DNA of 64,000 nucleotides. It comes from Bradyrhizobium sp. Tv2a-2 (lineage in GTDB: Bacteria > Pseudomonadota > Alphaproteobacteria > Rhizobiales > Xanthobacteraceae). The notes under the pieces were generated by a model. That model worked only from the letters and a program-made list of their open reading frames with translations. It had not been told where the DNA came from and made no database searches. The position numbers were made by a program, and so were the translations under genes. Where the stretch lies: positions 62,001 to 126,000 of the forward strand of contig NZ_AXAI01000001.1 of the NCBI RefSeq assembly GCF_000472425.1, given 5' to 3'. Positions 52,017 to 60,638 of the stretch are shown in pieces. Position 1 is the stretch's first letter, and each line of letters opens with the position of its first letter.

Positions 52017-52598
52017 ATGAGTATTTCCGACCGCATCCGCCTCAAGGGCGAGCGCGTGCTCTCCGACAGCTTCGGCACGCTGAAAAGCACCACCTTCGAA
52101 TGGCGCCGCAGGGACGGCCAGTGGCAGACCATGACGCGCGACGTCTTCGATCATGGCAATGCCGCTGCGATCCTGCCCTATAATCTCCAGCGTCGCACAG
52201 TCGTGCTGGTGAGCCAGTTCCGCCTGCCGACCTACGTCAACGGCTATGACGGCCTCCTGATCGAGGCCGCCGCGGGCCTGCTCGACGACGCTTCCCCAGA
52301 GGATCGCATCCGCGCCGAGGCCGAGGAGGAAATCGGCTATCGCCTGCACGACGTCCACAAGGTGTTCGAAGCCTTCATGAGCCCGGGCTCGGTGACGGAG
52401 AAAATCCATTTCTTCGTCGCCGAATACGAGCCCGAGATGCGCATCGGCGACGGCGGCGGACTTGCCCACGAAGGCGAGGACATCGAGGTGCTGGAGCTCG
52501 CCTTCGACGAGGCAATCGCGATGATCGCAGACGGCCGCATCGTGGATGGAAAGACCATCATGCTGCTGCAACACGCCGCGCTGCAGATCTTTCGCTGA
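52017..52598 (+). CDS. nudK: Nudix hydrolase, ADP-ribose / GDP-mannose pyrophosphatase (NudK-like)
   Basis: 193 residues. The Nudix-type box reads AAGLLDDASPEDRIRAEAEE, with metal-binding glutamates in the RAEAEEEIGY part. This is the variant seen in NudK/NudF enzymes, where the first loop is longer. VFEAFMSPGSVTEKIHFFVAEY is the typical dimerisation and substrate segment. Start chosen at the ATG after GCCGGAAAGCGCAGC; the frame extends upstream into the GNAT gene. Confidence 0.9.
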   Translation: MSISDRIRLKGERVLSDSFGTLKSTTFEWRRRDGQWQTMTRDVFDHGNAAAILPYNLQRRTVVLVSQFRLPTYVNGYDGLLIEAAAGLLDDASPEDRIRAEAEEEIGYRLHDVHKVFEAFMSPGSVTEKIHFFVAEYEPEMRIGDGGGLAHEGEDIEVLELAFDEAIAMIADGRIVDGKTIMLLQHAALQIFR

Positions 52599-52659
52599 GC
52601 TGCTCGTCGTCGTTCCGGCAAAGGCCAGGCTAAGGCCGGGACGACAACGCGGAAGCGAC

Positions 52660-53424
52660 TCAAAACAAACTCCCCTGTCCGTCATCCGTCGCGACCGGCG
52701 GCGGCTTCCGCGCCGGCCGCTTTGCGGCCTTCGGCGCCTCCTCCGCGGCGCGCTCCTCATCCGTGATCGGCAGGACGAGCTGCGCATCGTCATTGTCGGC
52801 ATGGTTCACCCGCCTCGACACCTCGTGCCAGGTGAACGTGCCGTCGGGCGGCGGCACCATCAGCTTCAGCACGGGATCGGCTGAGTCCTCGCTGCAATCG
52901 AGCCAGCGCGCGAAATCGACCTCGTCGATCGCAACCGGCACGCGGTGATGCAGCGCGGAGAGTTCCGGGCTTGCGGCCGTGGTGACGATCGCGACCGTAT
53001 CGAGTTCCTCGCCATTCGGTCCCATCCAGGTCTCGGCAAGTCCCGCGAGCCCCAGCGGCTGGCGATCCCTGCGATAGATGAAATACGGCCGCTTGCGGCC
53101 GTCCACGACCTGCCATTCATAATAGCCGTCCGCCGGAATGAGGCAGCGCCGGCGCCGGACCGCGTTCTTGAACGCCGGCTTGTCCAGCACCGTCTCCGAA
53201 CGTGCATTGATCAAAAGCGTAAATTTGCGGGGGTCCTTCACCCAGGAGGGAATCAAGCCCCAGCGCATCAGGTGGAAATGCCGTGTTCCATTCTCGATGA
53301 GGACCACAGGTATAGGTTGTGTAGGCGCGATATTATGCCGCGGCGGAAAATTCGGCTGCTCAAGATAGCCGAAAATTCGCCGCAACGCCTCTGGAGGCGA
53401 GGTAATGACAAACCGTCCACACAT
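52660..53424 (-). CDS. yedK: SOS response-associated peptidase (SRAP/YedK/HMCES)
   Basis: 254 residues. Cys2 after the initiator Met (MCGRF) is the nucleophile that crosslinks abasic sites in single-stranded DNA. NARSET, LIPADGYYEW and the later HHRVPV supply the conserved Asn/Arg, Glu and His. The C-terminal 40 residues are basic and Ala/Pro-rich (APKAAKRPARKPPPV), which is common in rhizobial members. It is convergent with the operon ending at 52598. I saw no clear SOS box at the start. Confidence 0.94.
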   Translation of the reverse strand: MCGRFVITSPPEALRRIFGYLEQPNFPPRHNIAPTQPIPVVLIENGTRHFHLMRWGLIPSWVKDPRKFTLLINARSETVLDKPAFKNAVRRRRCLIPADGYYEWQVVDGRKRPYFIYRRDRQPLGLAGLAETWMGPNGEELDTVAIVTTAASPELSALHHRVPVAIDEVDFARWLDCSEDSADPVLKLMVPPPDGTFTWHEVSRRVNHADNDDAQLVLPITDEERAAEEAPKAAKRPARKPPPVATDDGQGSLF

Positions 53425-53487
53425 TCTTCATGCCTAGATATGTATCCGTTCAGCCGCCTTTAACCCCGCATCGCAACACTGCGGAAC

Positions 53488-53994
53488 ATGACCTCGATGG
53501 CCGCACCATCCGCGCCTCAACTGACGCAAGTTTTGACGGGCCTCGACGAGGCCACGCGCGCAGCGACCTTGAAGGCTGCCAACATAAATCCGCGCACGGG
53601 ACTTGCCACCGACTACCTCAATCACTTCAACGAAGCCATCATGCTTCTGGAGATGATTCCGGACATGCCGGAATGCGCCGCCGACTTCCTTGAGTGGCAC
53701 CCGCTGTCCTATGCGGAGCATTTCATCGCCTCCAATTTCAGGGCACGCGATCTCGCGATCGAGGCCTATGACACGGCGGATCCCGAACTGCGTGCCGAAT
53801 TCGACCACATGACGGCAACGATGACCAATATCCTGACCGCGGTCAGCCAGGCCATGGGCGAGGTCCACCAGGATTCGACCCGCGCCAAGCTCGCGGTGCA
53901 GGCGATCAGCTGGCTGAAGGAGTTGGTGGCGGCGACCGGCGGTATTATCAATGGCGGCACCGAAGCCAATGTCGACTACATCATGACCCATTGA
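53488..53994 (+). CDS. Unknown helical protein coupled to a Nudix gene
   Basis: 168 residues, mostly predicted helix, no signal peptide or membrane segment. Segments such as DYLNHFNEAIMLLEMIPDMP and FLEWHPLSYAEHFIASNF look well conserved in composition, but I do not recognise the family. Two ATGs are possible (53488 and 53497). The stop overlaps the next start (TGATG), so the protein is made together with a Nudix hydrolase. Confidence 0.85.
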   Translation: MTSMAAPSAPQLTQVLTGLDEATRAATLKAANINPRTGLATDYLNHFNEAIMLLEMIPDMPECAADFLEWHPLSYAEHFIASNFRARDLAIEAYDTADPELRAEFDHMTATMTNILTAVSQAMGEVHQDSTRAKLAVQAISWLKELVAATGGIINGGTEANVDYIMTH

Positions 53995-54419
53995 TGGGCG
54001 AAACAACCGCAACCCAACGACCGCAGCTTGCGGTAAGCGCCGCGATCTTTCGCGACGGCAAGGTCCTCCTGGTGCGGCGCGCCCGCTCGCCGGGCAACGG
54101 CTTTTATTCGTTCCCCGGCGGCCGGGTCGAATTCGGCGAAACCCTGCATCAGGCGCTGGCGCGCGAGGTTGACGAGGAAACCGGGCTCAAGATCGATATT
54201 GTCGGGCTGGCCGGCTGGCGCGAGGTCCTGCCGTCGGCCGGTGGCGGCGGCCATTATGTGATCATGTCGTTTGCGGCACGATGGCGGGCCAATGAGCCGG
54301 TCCTCAACGACGAACACGATGACTTCAAATGGCTTCCGCCCGATGCGCTCGGCGACCTCAAGCTGACCGGGGGGCTGCCGGAGGTGCTGGAAGCCGCGGA
54401 ACGATTGATAAAGGCCTGA
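53994..54419 (+). CDS. Nudix hydrolase
   Basis: 141 residues with a perfect Nudix box at about 42-64 (GGRVEFGETLHQALAREVDE followed by ETG). The start RPQLAVSAAIFRDGKVLLVRRA and the short length match MutT/ADP-ribose-type housecleaning enzymes. The ATG overlaps the preceding stop; an in-frame TTG directly upstream is less likely. Substrate unknown; probably oxidised or non-canonical nucleotides. Confidence 0.93.
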   Translation: MGETTATQRPQLAVSAAIFRDGKVLLVRRARSPGNGFYSFPGGRVEFGETLHQALAREVDEETGLKIDIVGLAGWREVLPSAGGGGHYVIMSFAARWRANEPVLNDEHDDFKWLPPDALGDLKLTGGLPEVLEAAERLIKA

Positions 54420-54488
54420 TTTCCGCACCCTACACGCCTTGCTTAGTGTGCAATTAAGGCGCTATCAGGCGGCAGTCGGACCTCATTG

Positions 54489-54872
54489 ATGCCCAAACGC
54501 CTCATCGCCCTCATCCTGATCTGCCTGAGCCTTGCTGCACCGATCCGTGCCGAGGAGGGAGCCGCGGGAGCTGCGCCGTTCGACGGCGACCTGCAGCGGC
54601 TCGCCGAGATCCTGGGCGCCCTGCATTATCTGCGCGGCATCTGCGGCAGCAATGAAGGCCCGAAATGGCGCAACGAGATGCAGGCGCTGATCGACGCCGA
54701 AACCCCTTCCGGCGAACGCCGCTCCCGCATGATCGCCGCCTTCAACCGCGGCTATAACGGCTTTCAGCAGACCTACCGCACCTGCACCCCGGCAGCCCTC
54801 GTCGCCATTCGCCGCTATGTCGACGAAGGCTCGAAGATCTCGCGGGATCTGACCGCGCGCTACGCCAATTAG
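54489..54872 (+). CDS. TIGR02301-family secreted protein
   Basis: 127 residues with an N-terminal signal peptide (RLIALILICLSLAAPIRA, cleavage near residue 22). The rest is helical with cysteines in HYLRGICG and YRTCTPAAL, likely a periplasmic disulfide. FNRGYNGFQQTYRTC is the segment by which I recognise the alphaproteobacterial TIGR02301 family. Function unknown. It is followed by a palindromic terminator-like element. Confidence 0.8.
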   Translation: MPKRLIALILICLSLAAPIRAEEGAAGAAPFDGDLQRLAEILGALHYLRGICGSNEGPKWRNEMQALIDAETPSGERRSRMIAAFNRGYNGFQQTYRTCTPAALVAIRRYVDEGSKISRDLTARYAN

Positions 54873-54885
54873 CGGCCTTCTCCCA

Positions 54886-54909
54886 CCTCTCCCCGCGCGC
54901 GGGGCGAGG
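54886..54909. terminator. GC-rich palindrome, likely terminator or interspersed repeat
   Basis: CCTCTCCCCGCG faces CGCGGGGCGAGG with one mismatch: a 12-bp arm with no separate loop. It lies 14 bp after the TIGR02301 gene. Similar CTCCCCGCG palindromes recur in Bradyrhizobium genomes as I recall. The remaining gap to 55095 holds nothing I can assign. Confidence 0.5.
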
Positions 54910-55095
54910 CGGAGCGGCCTCGCGGCCCGTTACACGCAAAGCAGCCGGAACCACCTGCTCGATTTATCAACACGCGTTAACCTTTCCTAAAGAACTGCTC
55001 TAGGCGCACCCACCCAGCGTGCTACACGTGCTTTTGACGCGCTCGGTTGTCACGAAACGCGCCAGTTCTGTCCCTCCTGTTTCAAGCGCTGTCAC

Positions 55096-55350
55096 ATGTC
55101 CTTTCATCTCGCCCGCGACCCCCTCCCCGATCACGAGCAGAAACAGGCGGCGCTGTCCTACCTCAACGAGGCCTGGGCCGAAGCCCGCCATGACGGCGTC
55201 GACGGTGATTGCCTGGCGCAGGCAAGCCTGTTCGCCGCGCTTGCCGAGCTCGTCGCCACCTATGGCGAGGACGCGGTGGCGAAATTCGCCGAGGGGCTCC
55301 CTACCCGCGTCCGCAACGGCGAGTTCTCGCTGGCACTGGCGAAGCAGTAG
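55096..55350 (+). CDS. Small unknown protein upstream of UPF0182 gene
   Basis: 84 residues, acidic and helical (KQAALSYLNEAWAEARHDGV; CLAQASLFAALAELVATYGE), no signal peptide. It ends 83 bp before the UPF0182 gene on the same strand. This type of short protein is common in Bradyrhizobium as I recall, without known function. The coding call rests on amino-acid composition and the lack of any competing frame. Confidence 0.7.
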   Translation: MSFHLARDPLPDHEQKQAALSYLNEAWAEARHDGVDGDCLAQASLFAALAELVATYGEDAVAKFAEGLPTRVRNGEFSLALAKQ

Positions 55351-55433
55351 TCGGGACCAGGAAGGCCCGACAAGAGGCATCCACCGCAGCGATAATGCGG
55401 CGGACGCCGCCCCGCTTCTGCTATGATCCCATC

Positions 55434-58250
55434 ATGACGATCGGGATTACCGGACCCCAACCGAAGGTGCCGGGGGGAAGCATCCTGGCAGGGTGGATCA
55501 TTGCCGCCATTGTCGTCGGGATCGGCTTGTTGCTGCTCAGCGTGGCAAGCGGGCTCCTGGTCGACTGGCTCTGGTTCTCCTCGGTCGGCTATCTGCAGGT
55601 CTTCTGGATCAGTCTGGGCGCCGAAGCGGCAGTCTTTGGCACCGTGTTCGCCGCCACCACGCTCATGCTTTGGCTGAACGGACGGCTCGCGCTGCGCTTC
55701 GCCCGACTGCCGTCGACGCCCGCTGCCGTTGGATTGAACCCACCTCCCGATCCCTTTGCGCTCGTGCGCGACCGGCTGCCATGGCCTCACATCATCGCCG
55801 CCGCCGCCGTTCTCATCGCTGTGCTCGTTGCGGCTGGAGAAGCCGGCGAGTGGGCCACCCTGCTACGCTATTTGTATCACGTGCCGTTCGGTTCAAGCGA
55901 TCCGCTCTACGGCAAGGACATCGGTTTCTATCTGTTCTCATTGCCCGCCTATATCCAGATCAACAACTGGATGGTGCTCACGATCATTCTGAGCGCACTG
56001 TTCGCCGGTGCAATCTACTGGAGTTTTAGCGAGATAGACCACGGCAAGGGTCGCCGGTCGATGCCGCCCGCGGCGATCACCCATGGCTCCTTGCTGCTCG
56101 GTCTCCTCTTCGCCGTAAAGGCCTGGTCCTACGTTCTCGACCGCTATCTCCTGCTTTACAGCGACAACGGGGTGGTGGTCGGCGCAAGCTACACGGACAT
56201 CCACGTCCAGCTTCCCGTCCTGTGGTTGCTGGTCGGCCTTTCAATCATCGCAGCGCTCATCGCATGGGCTAACCTTGGCCTGCGAACCTACCGGCTTCCC
56301 GCAGCCGCAATCCTGCTCGTCGCCATCGGCTCCTTCGTGGCGTCCGGCGTGGTGCCTTCGTTGTTCCGCCACTTCTTCGTCAAGCCAAGCGAGCTCGAGC
56401 TGGAAAAGCCTTACATCGAGCGCAACATCGCAATGACCCGGCAGGCGTATGATCTCGACAGGATCGTCGCCAAGCCGTTCGCCGCCGAAGAGACCCTGAC
56501 CTTCAAGACGCTGGAAGCCAACAAGGCGACGATCGACAATATCAGACTATGGGACTGGCGCCCCCTGTCGGATACTTACGCGCAGCTCCAGGAAATCCGG
56601 ACCTACTACAAATTCCACGACCTCGACGTCGATCGATACTGGCTCGGCGGCTCCTATCAAAGCGTGATGCTCTCGGCCCGCGAGCTGCGGCCCTCGCTGC
56701 TGCCGCCCAATGCCCAGACATGGGTCAACCGTCAGGTGCTGTTCACGCATGGCAACGGTGCCGTCATGAGCCCGGTAACCCGCAAGACCATCGAGGGGCT
56801 GCCATACTTCTATTTGCGCGATATTCCCCCGGTTGCCGATGGTGGCCCCGAGATCCGCGAGCCGCGCATCTATTTCGGTGAGGAGAGCGACGGCTACGTC
56901 ATCGTCAAGGGCACGGTCCCGGAATTCGATTACCCGAAAGGGGCGGACAACGCTTACGCGGCCTATGACGGCGCCGGCGGTGTCCCGGTGGGAAGTCTCG
57001 CGAGGAGGATGCTCTTCGCGCAGTACTTCAGCGATGTGAACCTGCTTTTGACAAGTTACATCACGAGCGACACTCGCATCATGATCCGGCGCAATATCCG
57101 GGAACGGGTGCGTACGATCGCTCCCTTTCTGAGGCTGGATCATGATCCCTATCTGGTCATCAGCGAGGGGCGGATGTTCTGGATGCAGGATGCCTACACG
57201 ACGAGCTCCTATTTTCCCTACTCACAGCTGACACCGGACCTCGATCTCAACTACATCCGCAATTCCGTGAAAGTCGTCATCGACGCCTACAACGGCACCG
57301 TCACGTTTTACTTGATGGATCCCAGCGATCCGATTGCGGCGACATATCAGCGAATTTTCCCAGGCCTTTTCACGCCGGTCGCCGCGATGCCTGCGGACCT
57401 GCAGAAGCACATCCGCTATCCGGAGGACCTCTTTCTGATCCAGGCACGGGTCTATCAGGCCTATCACATGGAGGCCGCTGACGTTTTCTACAATCGGGAG
57501 GATCTCTGGCAATTCCCCCGCCAGCCGGGTGGCGACGGCGTCGCGATGATGGCGCCCTACTACATCATCATGCGGCTGCCGGGCGAACCGCGGGCCGAGT
57601 TCTTCATCATGCTTCCGATGGTCCCGAGCCGCCGGGACAACATGATCGCCTGGCTCGCCGCGCGCTGCGATTCCCCCGATTACGGCAAGCTGATCGTCTA
57701 CGAATTTCCCAAGGACAAGCTGGTCTATGGGCCGCTCCAGATCGAAGCACGGATCAACCAGAGTACCGAGATTTCCCAGCAACTCACGCTGTGGAACCAG
57801 ATGGGATCGCGGGTGATCCGCGGCAACTTGCTTGTGATCCCGATCGAGAACTCCATCCTCTATGTGTCGCCGCTCTATCTGCGGGCGGAGCAAGGCCATC
57901 TGCCGGAATTGAAGCGGGTGATCGCCGCCTATGGTGAGCACGTGGTGATGAAGGAGACGCTGTCCGAGGCCTTGTCGGCGCTGTTTGCGGAAGGCGGCCC
58001 TGCGCCGGCACCGCCCCGCGCCGTGACCGAGACGTCGCATGGAGCGTCTGCGCGAGAGGCACTCGATCACTACAATCAGGCAATGGAGCGCCTGAAATCA
58101 GGGGATTGGGCCGGCTTCGGCACGGATATCCAGGCGATGCGCGCAATTCTGGAACAGTTAAGCCGAGAATCGAACGCGCTCGAGCATCCGGGCGAAACGA
58201 ATGGCGGAAACCTGCCTGACCGCCCGCCTGTGAAGTCGGAGATCAAGTGA
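55434..58250 (+). CDS. UPF0182 family large membrane protein
   Basis: 938 residues; the ATG at 55434 is right before the first membrane helix (WIIAAIVVGIGLLLLSVASG), and the open frame upstream is without homology. About seven hydrophobic helices occupy the first 310 residues. A large extracytoplasmic domain follows, with VKPSELELEKPYIERNIAMT, RDIPPVADGGPEIREPRIYF and PYYIIMRLPGEPRAEFFIML, which are UPF0182 (COG1615) signatures. The C-terminus is Pro/Ala-rich with a short helical tail. Function unknown. It is convergent with the next gene across a palindromic repeat. Confidence 0.92.
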   Translation: MTIGITGPQPKVPGGSILAGWIIAAIVVGIGLLLLSVASGLLVDWLWFSSVGYLQVFWISLGAEAAVFGTVFAATTLMLWLNGRLALRFARLPSTPAAVGLNPPPDPFALVRDRLPWPHIIAAAAVLIAVLVAAGEAGEWATLLRYLYHVPFGSSDPLYGKDIGFYLFSLPAYIQINNWMVLTIILSALFAGAIYWSFSEIDHGKGRRSMPPAAITHGSLLLGLLFAVKAWSYVLDRYLLLYSDNGVVVGASYTDIHVQLPVLWLLVGLSIIAALIAWANLGLRTYRLPAAAILLVAIGSFVASGVVPSLFRHFFVKPSELELEKPYIERNIAMTRQAYDLDRIVAKPFAAEETLTFKTLEANKATIDNIRLWDWRPLSDTYAQLQEIRTYYKFHDLDVDRYWLGGSYQSVMLSARELRPSLLPPNAQTWVNRQVLFTHGNGAVMSPVTRKTIEGLPYFYLRDIPPVADGGPEIREPRIYFGEESDGYVIVKGTVPEFDYPKGADNAYAAYDGAGGVPVGSLARRMLFAQYFSDVNLLLTSYITSDTRIMIRRNIRERVRTIAPFLRLDHDPYLVISEGRMFWMQDAYTTSSYFPYSQLTPDLDLNYIRNSVKVVIDAYNGTVTFYLMDPSDPIAATYQRIFPGLFTPVAAMPADLQKHIRYPEDLFLIQARVYQAYHMEAADVFYNREDLWQFPRQPGGDGVAMMAPYYIIMRLPGEPRAEFFIMLPMVPSRRDNMIAWLAARCDSPDYGKLIVYEFPKDKLVYGPLQIEARINQSTEISQQLTLWNQMGSRVIRGNLLVIPIENSILYVSPLYLRAEQGHLPELKRVIAAYGEHVVMKETLSEALSALFAEGGPAPAPPRAVTETSHGASAREALDHYNQAMERLKSGDWAGFGTDIQAMRAILEQLSRESNALEHPGETNGGNLPDRPPVKSEIK

Positions 58251-58255
58251 CCTAA

Positions 58256-58298
58256 ATGATCTTTTCGGAAAACCGCTACACACTTTTCCGGATCATGC
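58256..58298. repeat. Rhizobial-type interspersed palindrome acting as likely bidirectional terminator
   Basis: The segment opens with ATGATCTTTTCGGAAAACCG and closes with CTTTTCCGGATCATGC; the arms pair imperfectly around a short centre (GCTACACA). From memory this is the sequence of a REP-like element dispersed in many Rhizobiales genomes. It fills the 49-bp gap between two convergent genes. Confidence 0.65.
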
Positions 58299-58299
58299 T

Positions 58300-58812
58300 T
58301 TAATTCCGAAGTTCGGCGCGCTCAATTCCGGCGCGTTCTCCTCGATCCATGGCAATCCTCAACAACAACTTCAGCCGCGCGATGCGGTCGCGTGCCCAGC
58401 ACCAGACTTCGGACGAGGTTACCCATTCATGAAATCTGATCCAGCGACGATACAGAAACGCAAAGCTCGGAATTTGCATCAAGCGGTCGCGCGTCAGTTT
58501 GAACAGTCGTTCGACCAGCGTGATCTTTAGAATCTCGCCCGCCGCGATGGTCAGCGCGCCTTCGACGACATAGCCCCCCGAGATCAGAAATGCGCCGACC
58601 GGCTTCACCGGTTCGAGGATGACGACGGGGATGGAAAAGAGCGCAAGTGCCGGATAAGGGCGCAGGCCTGCAATCCAATTGTTGAGCGGTCGCAAAATCT
58701 CAAGCCGTCCGATCCAGTCCGATAGCGGACGCGCCACGGCTTCGAACACCAGATCGGCGACGAAATAGACCGTGACGAGGGCATACCCCAGTACTCTCAG
58801 CACGCGCTTCAT
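58300..58812 (-). CDS. Small membrane protein, probable general-stress gene
   Basis: 170 residues from the ATG at 58812; five more codons upstream are possible. A hydrophobic N-terminus (VLGYALVTVYFVADLVFEAV) and one or two further helices (LALFSIPVVIL; FLISGGYVVEGALTIAAGEI) mark a membrane protein with a basic tail (RLKLLLRIAMDRGERAG). I do not recognise the family. An EcfG-type promoter lies 22 bp upstream, so it probably belongs to the general stress response. Confidence 0.8.
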   Translation of the reverse strand: MKRVLRVLGYALVTVYFVADLVFEAVARPLSDWIGRLEILRPLNNWIAGLRPYPALALFSIPVVILEPVKPVGAFLISGGYVVEGALTIAAGEILKITLVERLFKLTRDRLMQIPSFAFLYRRWIRFHEWVTSSEVWCWARDRIARLKLLLRIAMDRGERAGIERAELRN

Positions 58813-58833
58813 GGTGAGTTGCTCCACGCTCCA

Positions 58834-58859
58834 AACGCTGGTGCTAAAGCACCCGTTCC
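58834..58859 (-). promoter_or_regulatory. EcfG-type (general stress sigma factor) promoter
   Basis: Minus-strand GGAAC at 58859-58855, 17 bp, then CGTT at 58837-58834: the rhizobial EcfG consensus GGAAC-N16/17-CGTT. The -10 lies 22 bp before the ATG of the membrane-protein gene, leaving a leader of about 15 nt. Confidence 0.7.
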
Positions 58860-59009
58860 AGCCCTTTGTAAGGTCTCAGCGGGGCTTTTCTGGTCGGCGT
58901 GGAACCGCCGGATCGGATTCCATGGTCATCGGTTTGCCGCCCATTTGTCGCGAGTTGCACGCTTTCCTGTGCGAGCCCAGAAGCTCATCCAACACAAGCG
59001 AGCGACACA

Positions 59010-59225
59010 ATGCCAACCGCTAAACTGAGAGCGTCCACGATTCTTGCAGAATTAGAGCAAGCACAAAGAGAGCTTGTCGGCAAAGCCGTTATCCTGACTG
59101 ACGGGAAGGCGGGGACGGTGGACGAGATCTGGCTCGACGAAGCCCACGGCCTGCGAATTTCGATCAGAGGTCACGAAGGTAAGTGGCCGGTATCGACCAT
59201 CAAATTGGCACAGACGGATCGATGA
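59010..59225 (+). CDS. Small PRC-barrel-like unknown protein
   Basis: 71 residues. After a helical start (ASTILAELEQAQRELV) comes a beta-rich part GKAVILTDGKAGTVDEIWLD and ISIRGHEGKWPVSTIKL, reminiscent of a PRC-barrel. No ribosome site is obvious. It is divergent from the stress-promoter gene. Coding is likely from composition but not certain. Confidence 0.6.
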   Translation: MPTAKLRASTILAELEQAQRELVGKAVILTDGKAGTVDEIWLDEAHGLRISIRGHEGKWPVSTIKLAQTDR

Positions 59226-59756
59226 CGGCGCTGATGAGGACAAGGGTTCTTCCGGGCTGCTTGGATTTGGGAGTTCTGCAGCGCTCTGACCTGACGGTCT
59301 GACGCAAACCGATTCGCCCGACGGGCAAAATCAGTTCGATTTTTCTCGTTGCGCTCGCATGCGAGCGAAACCTAGATTCGCAAGTCGTTCAAGATCGTTA
59401 CTGCGTTCAAGATGCCCGCGCAAAAATATTCCTATTTCGCCTTTTCAGAGTTTGCAGCGGCCACCCGGCCTTCCCTGCGCCCTCCGATTTTGAGGGTCAT
59501 GGATGATGCAAAAGCTCGGGCGCAAGGCGCCGCGAGGACCCGGATGCCTGTCTCCGTATCGCCTGCAACTCTCAACGCGGTCGTCCCGATGGAGCGTTGC
59601 GGATTTTAGCATGCTGCCAAACTGCTGCCGCAGGTCACTTCACGCACAGCTTGAACCCAACGGCACTGTCCACAGGCCTTGTTGGGCACGGCCCGGCGGC
59701 TTAACTTGCAGCTGAATGTCGGCTATTTGCCTCAACAAGAACTTCAAGAGACAGCA
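59226..59756. other. Gene-free region with palindromes before ygfZ
   Basis: About 530 bp without a supported gene; the open frame 59412-59609 has no ribosome site or homology. It contains GCCCGACGGGC (59317-59327), an AT-rich stretch, and a perfect 16-bp palindrome CGCTCGCATGCGAGCG at 59352-59367. The first may belong to a dispersed Bradyrhizobium repeat. The ygfZ promoter should lie in the last 100 bp. Confidence 0.45.
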
Positions 59757-60638
59757 ATGCAAGCAGCGTTTCTTCCCGACCGGGGCGTGGTCAAGGTTTC
59801 CGGCGAGGACGCACGCAATTTCCTCAATGGCCTCGTCACGTCAGATGTCACCGAGCTCAAGCCTGGGGTGGCGAAATTCGGCGCGCTCCTGACCCCGCAG
59901 GGCAAGATCATTGTCGACTTCCTGATCACCGAGGCGCCTGCGGGACATGGCGGCGGCTTCCTGTTCGACTGCCCGCGCCCACTCGCGCAAGCGCTCACCG
60001 ACAAGCTCCGCTTCTACAAGCTGCGCGCCAAGGTGACGTTGGAAAACCTCAGCGAGAGCCTCGGCGTCATCGCCGCCTGGGGCGGGGAGCCAGCCATGCA
60101 GCCGGACCTGACCTTTGCCGATCCGCGCTCGCCTGCCCTCGGATATCGTATCCTGGCTCCGCAGGAACTGGCTGCAAAGGTCGCCGCCCTGATCGGCGCC
60201 GACCTTGTCGAGCCAAGCGCCTATGAGGCGCATCGCATCGCCTGCGGCGCGCCGCGCGGCGGGCTCGATTTCATCTATGGCGATGCCTTCCCGCATGAGA
60301 CCAACATGGACCGGCTGCACGGCGTCGATTTCGACAAGGGCTGCTATGTCGGCCAGGAGGTCGTCTCGCGCATGCAGCATCGCGGCAGCGCGCGCACCCG
60401 TACGGTGAAAATCGTCCTCGACGGTCCCTCGCCGGAGGCTGGTGCGACCATCCTCGCCGGCGACAAGCAGGTCGGCACCATCGGCTCGACGGCGGGCGAC
60501 AAGGGCCTGGCGCTGGTGCGCACTGACCGCGTCGCGGACGCTCTTGCCGCCGGTCTTACGCTCTCCGCCGGCGGACTGCCGCTTCGCCTTGCCGATCCCG
60601 ACGCAGTGCGCAATGCCAGCAAGCAGGGCATGGCATGA
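59757..60638 (+). CDS. ygfZ: YgfZ/IBA57 folate-binding protein
   Basis: 293 residues of the GcvT/YgfZ fold, helping Fe-S enzyme maturation with tetrahydrofolate. The signature KGCYVGQEVVSRMQHRG is intact near residue 200. The N-terminal VSGEDARNFLNGLVTSDV and GKIIVDFLITEA are typical. I place the start at the ATG directly before QAAFLPDRG; the open frame upstream has no homology. It overlaps the next gene by four bases. Confidence 0.95.
   Translation: MQAAFLPDRGVVKVSGEDARNFLNGLVTSDVTELKPGVAKFGALLTPQGKIIVDFLITEAPAGHGGGFLFDCPRPLAQALTDKLRFYKLRAKVTLENLSESLGVIAAWGGEPAMQPDLTFADPRSPALGYRILAPQELAAKVAALIGADLVEPSAYEAHRIACGAPRGGLDFIYGDAFPHETNMDRLHGVDFDKGCYVGQEVVSRMQHRGSARTRTVKIVLDGPSPEAGATILAGDKQVGTIGSTAGDKGLALVRTDRVADALAAGLTLSAGGLPLRLADPDAVRNASKQGMA

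Noticed and set aside
59412..59609. 65-residue frame upstream of ygfZ
   Set aside because: No ribosome site or family resemblance; ends before a more plausible promoter region for ygfZ.
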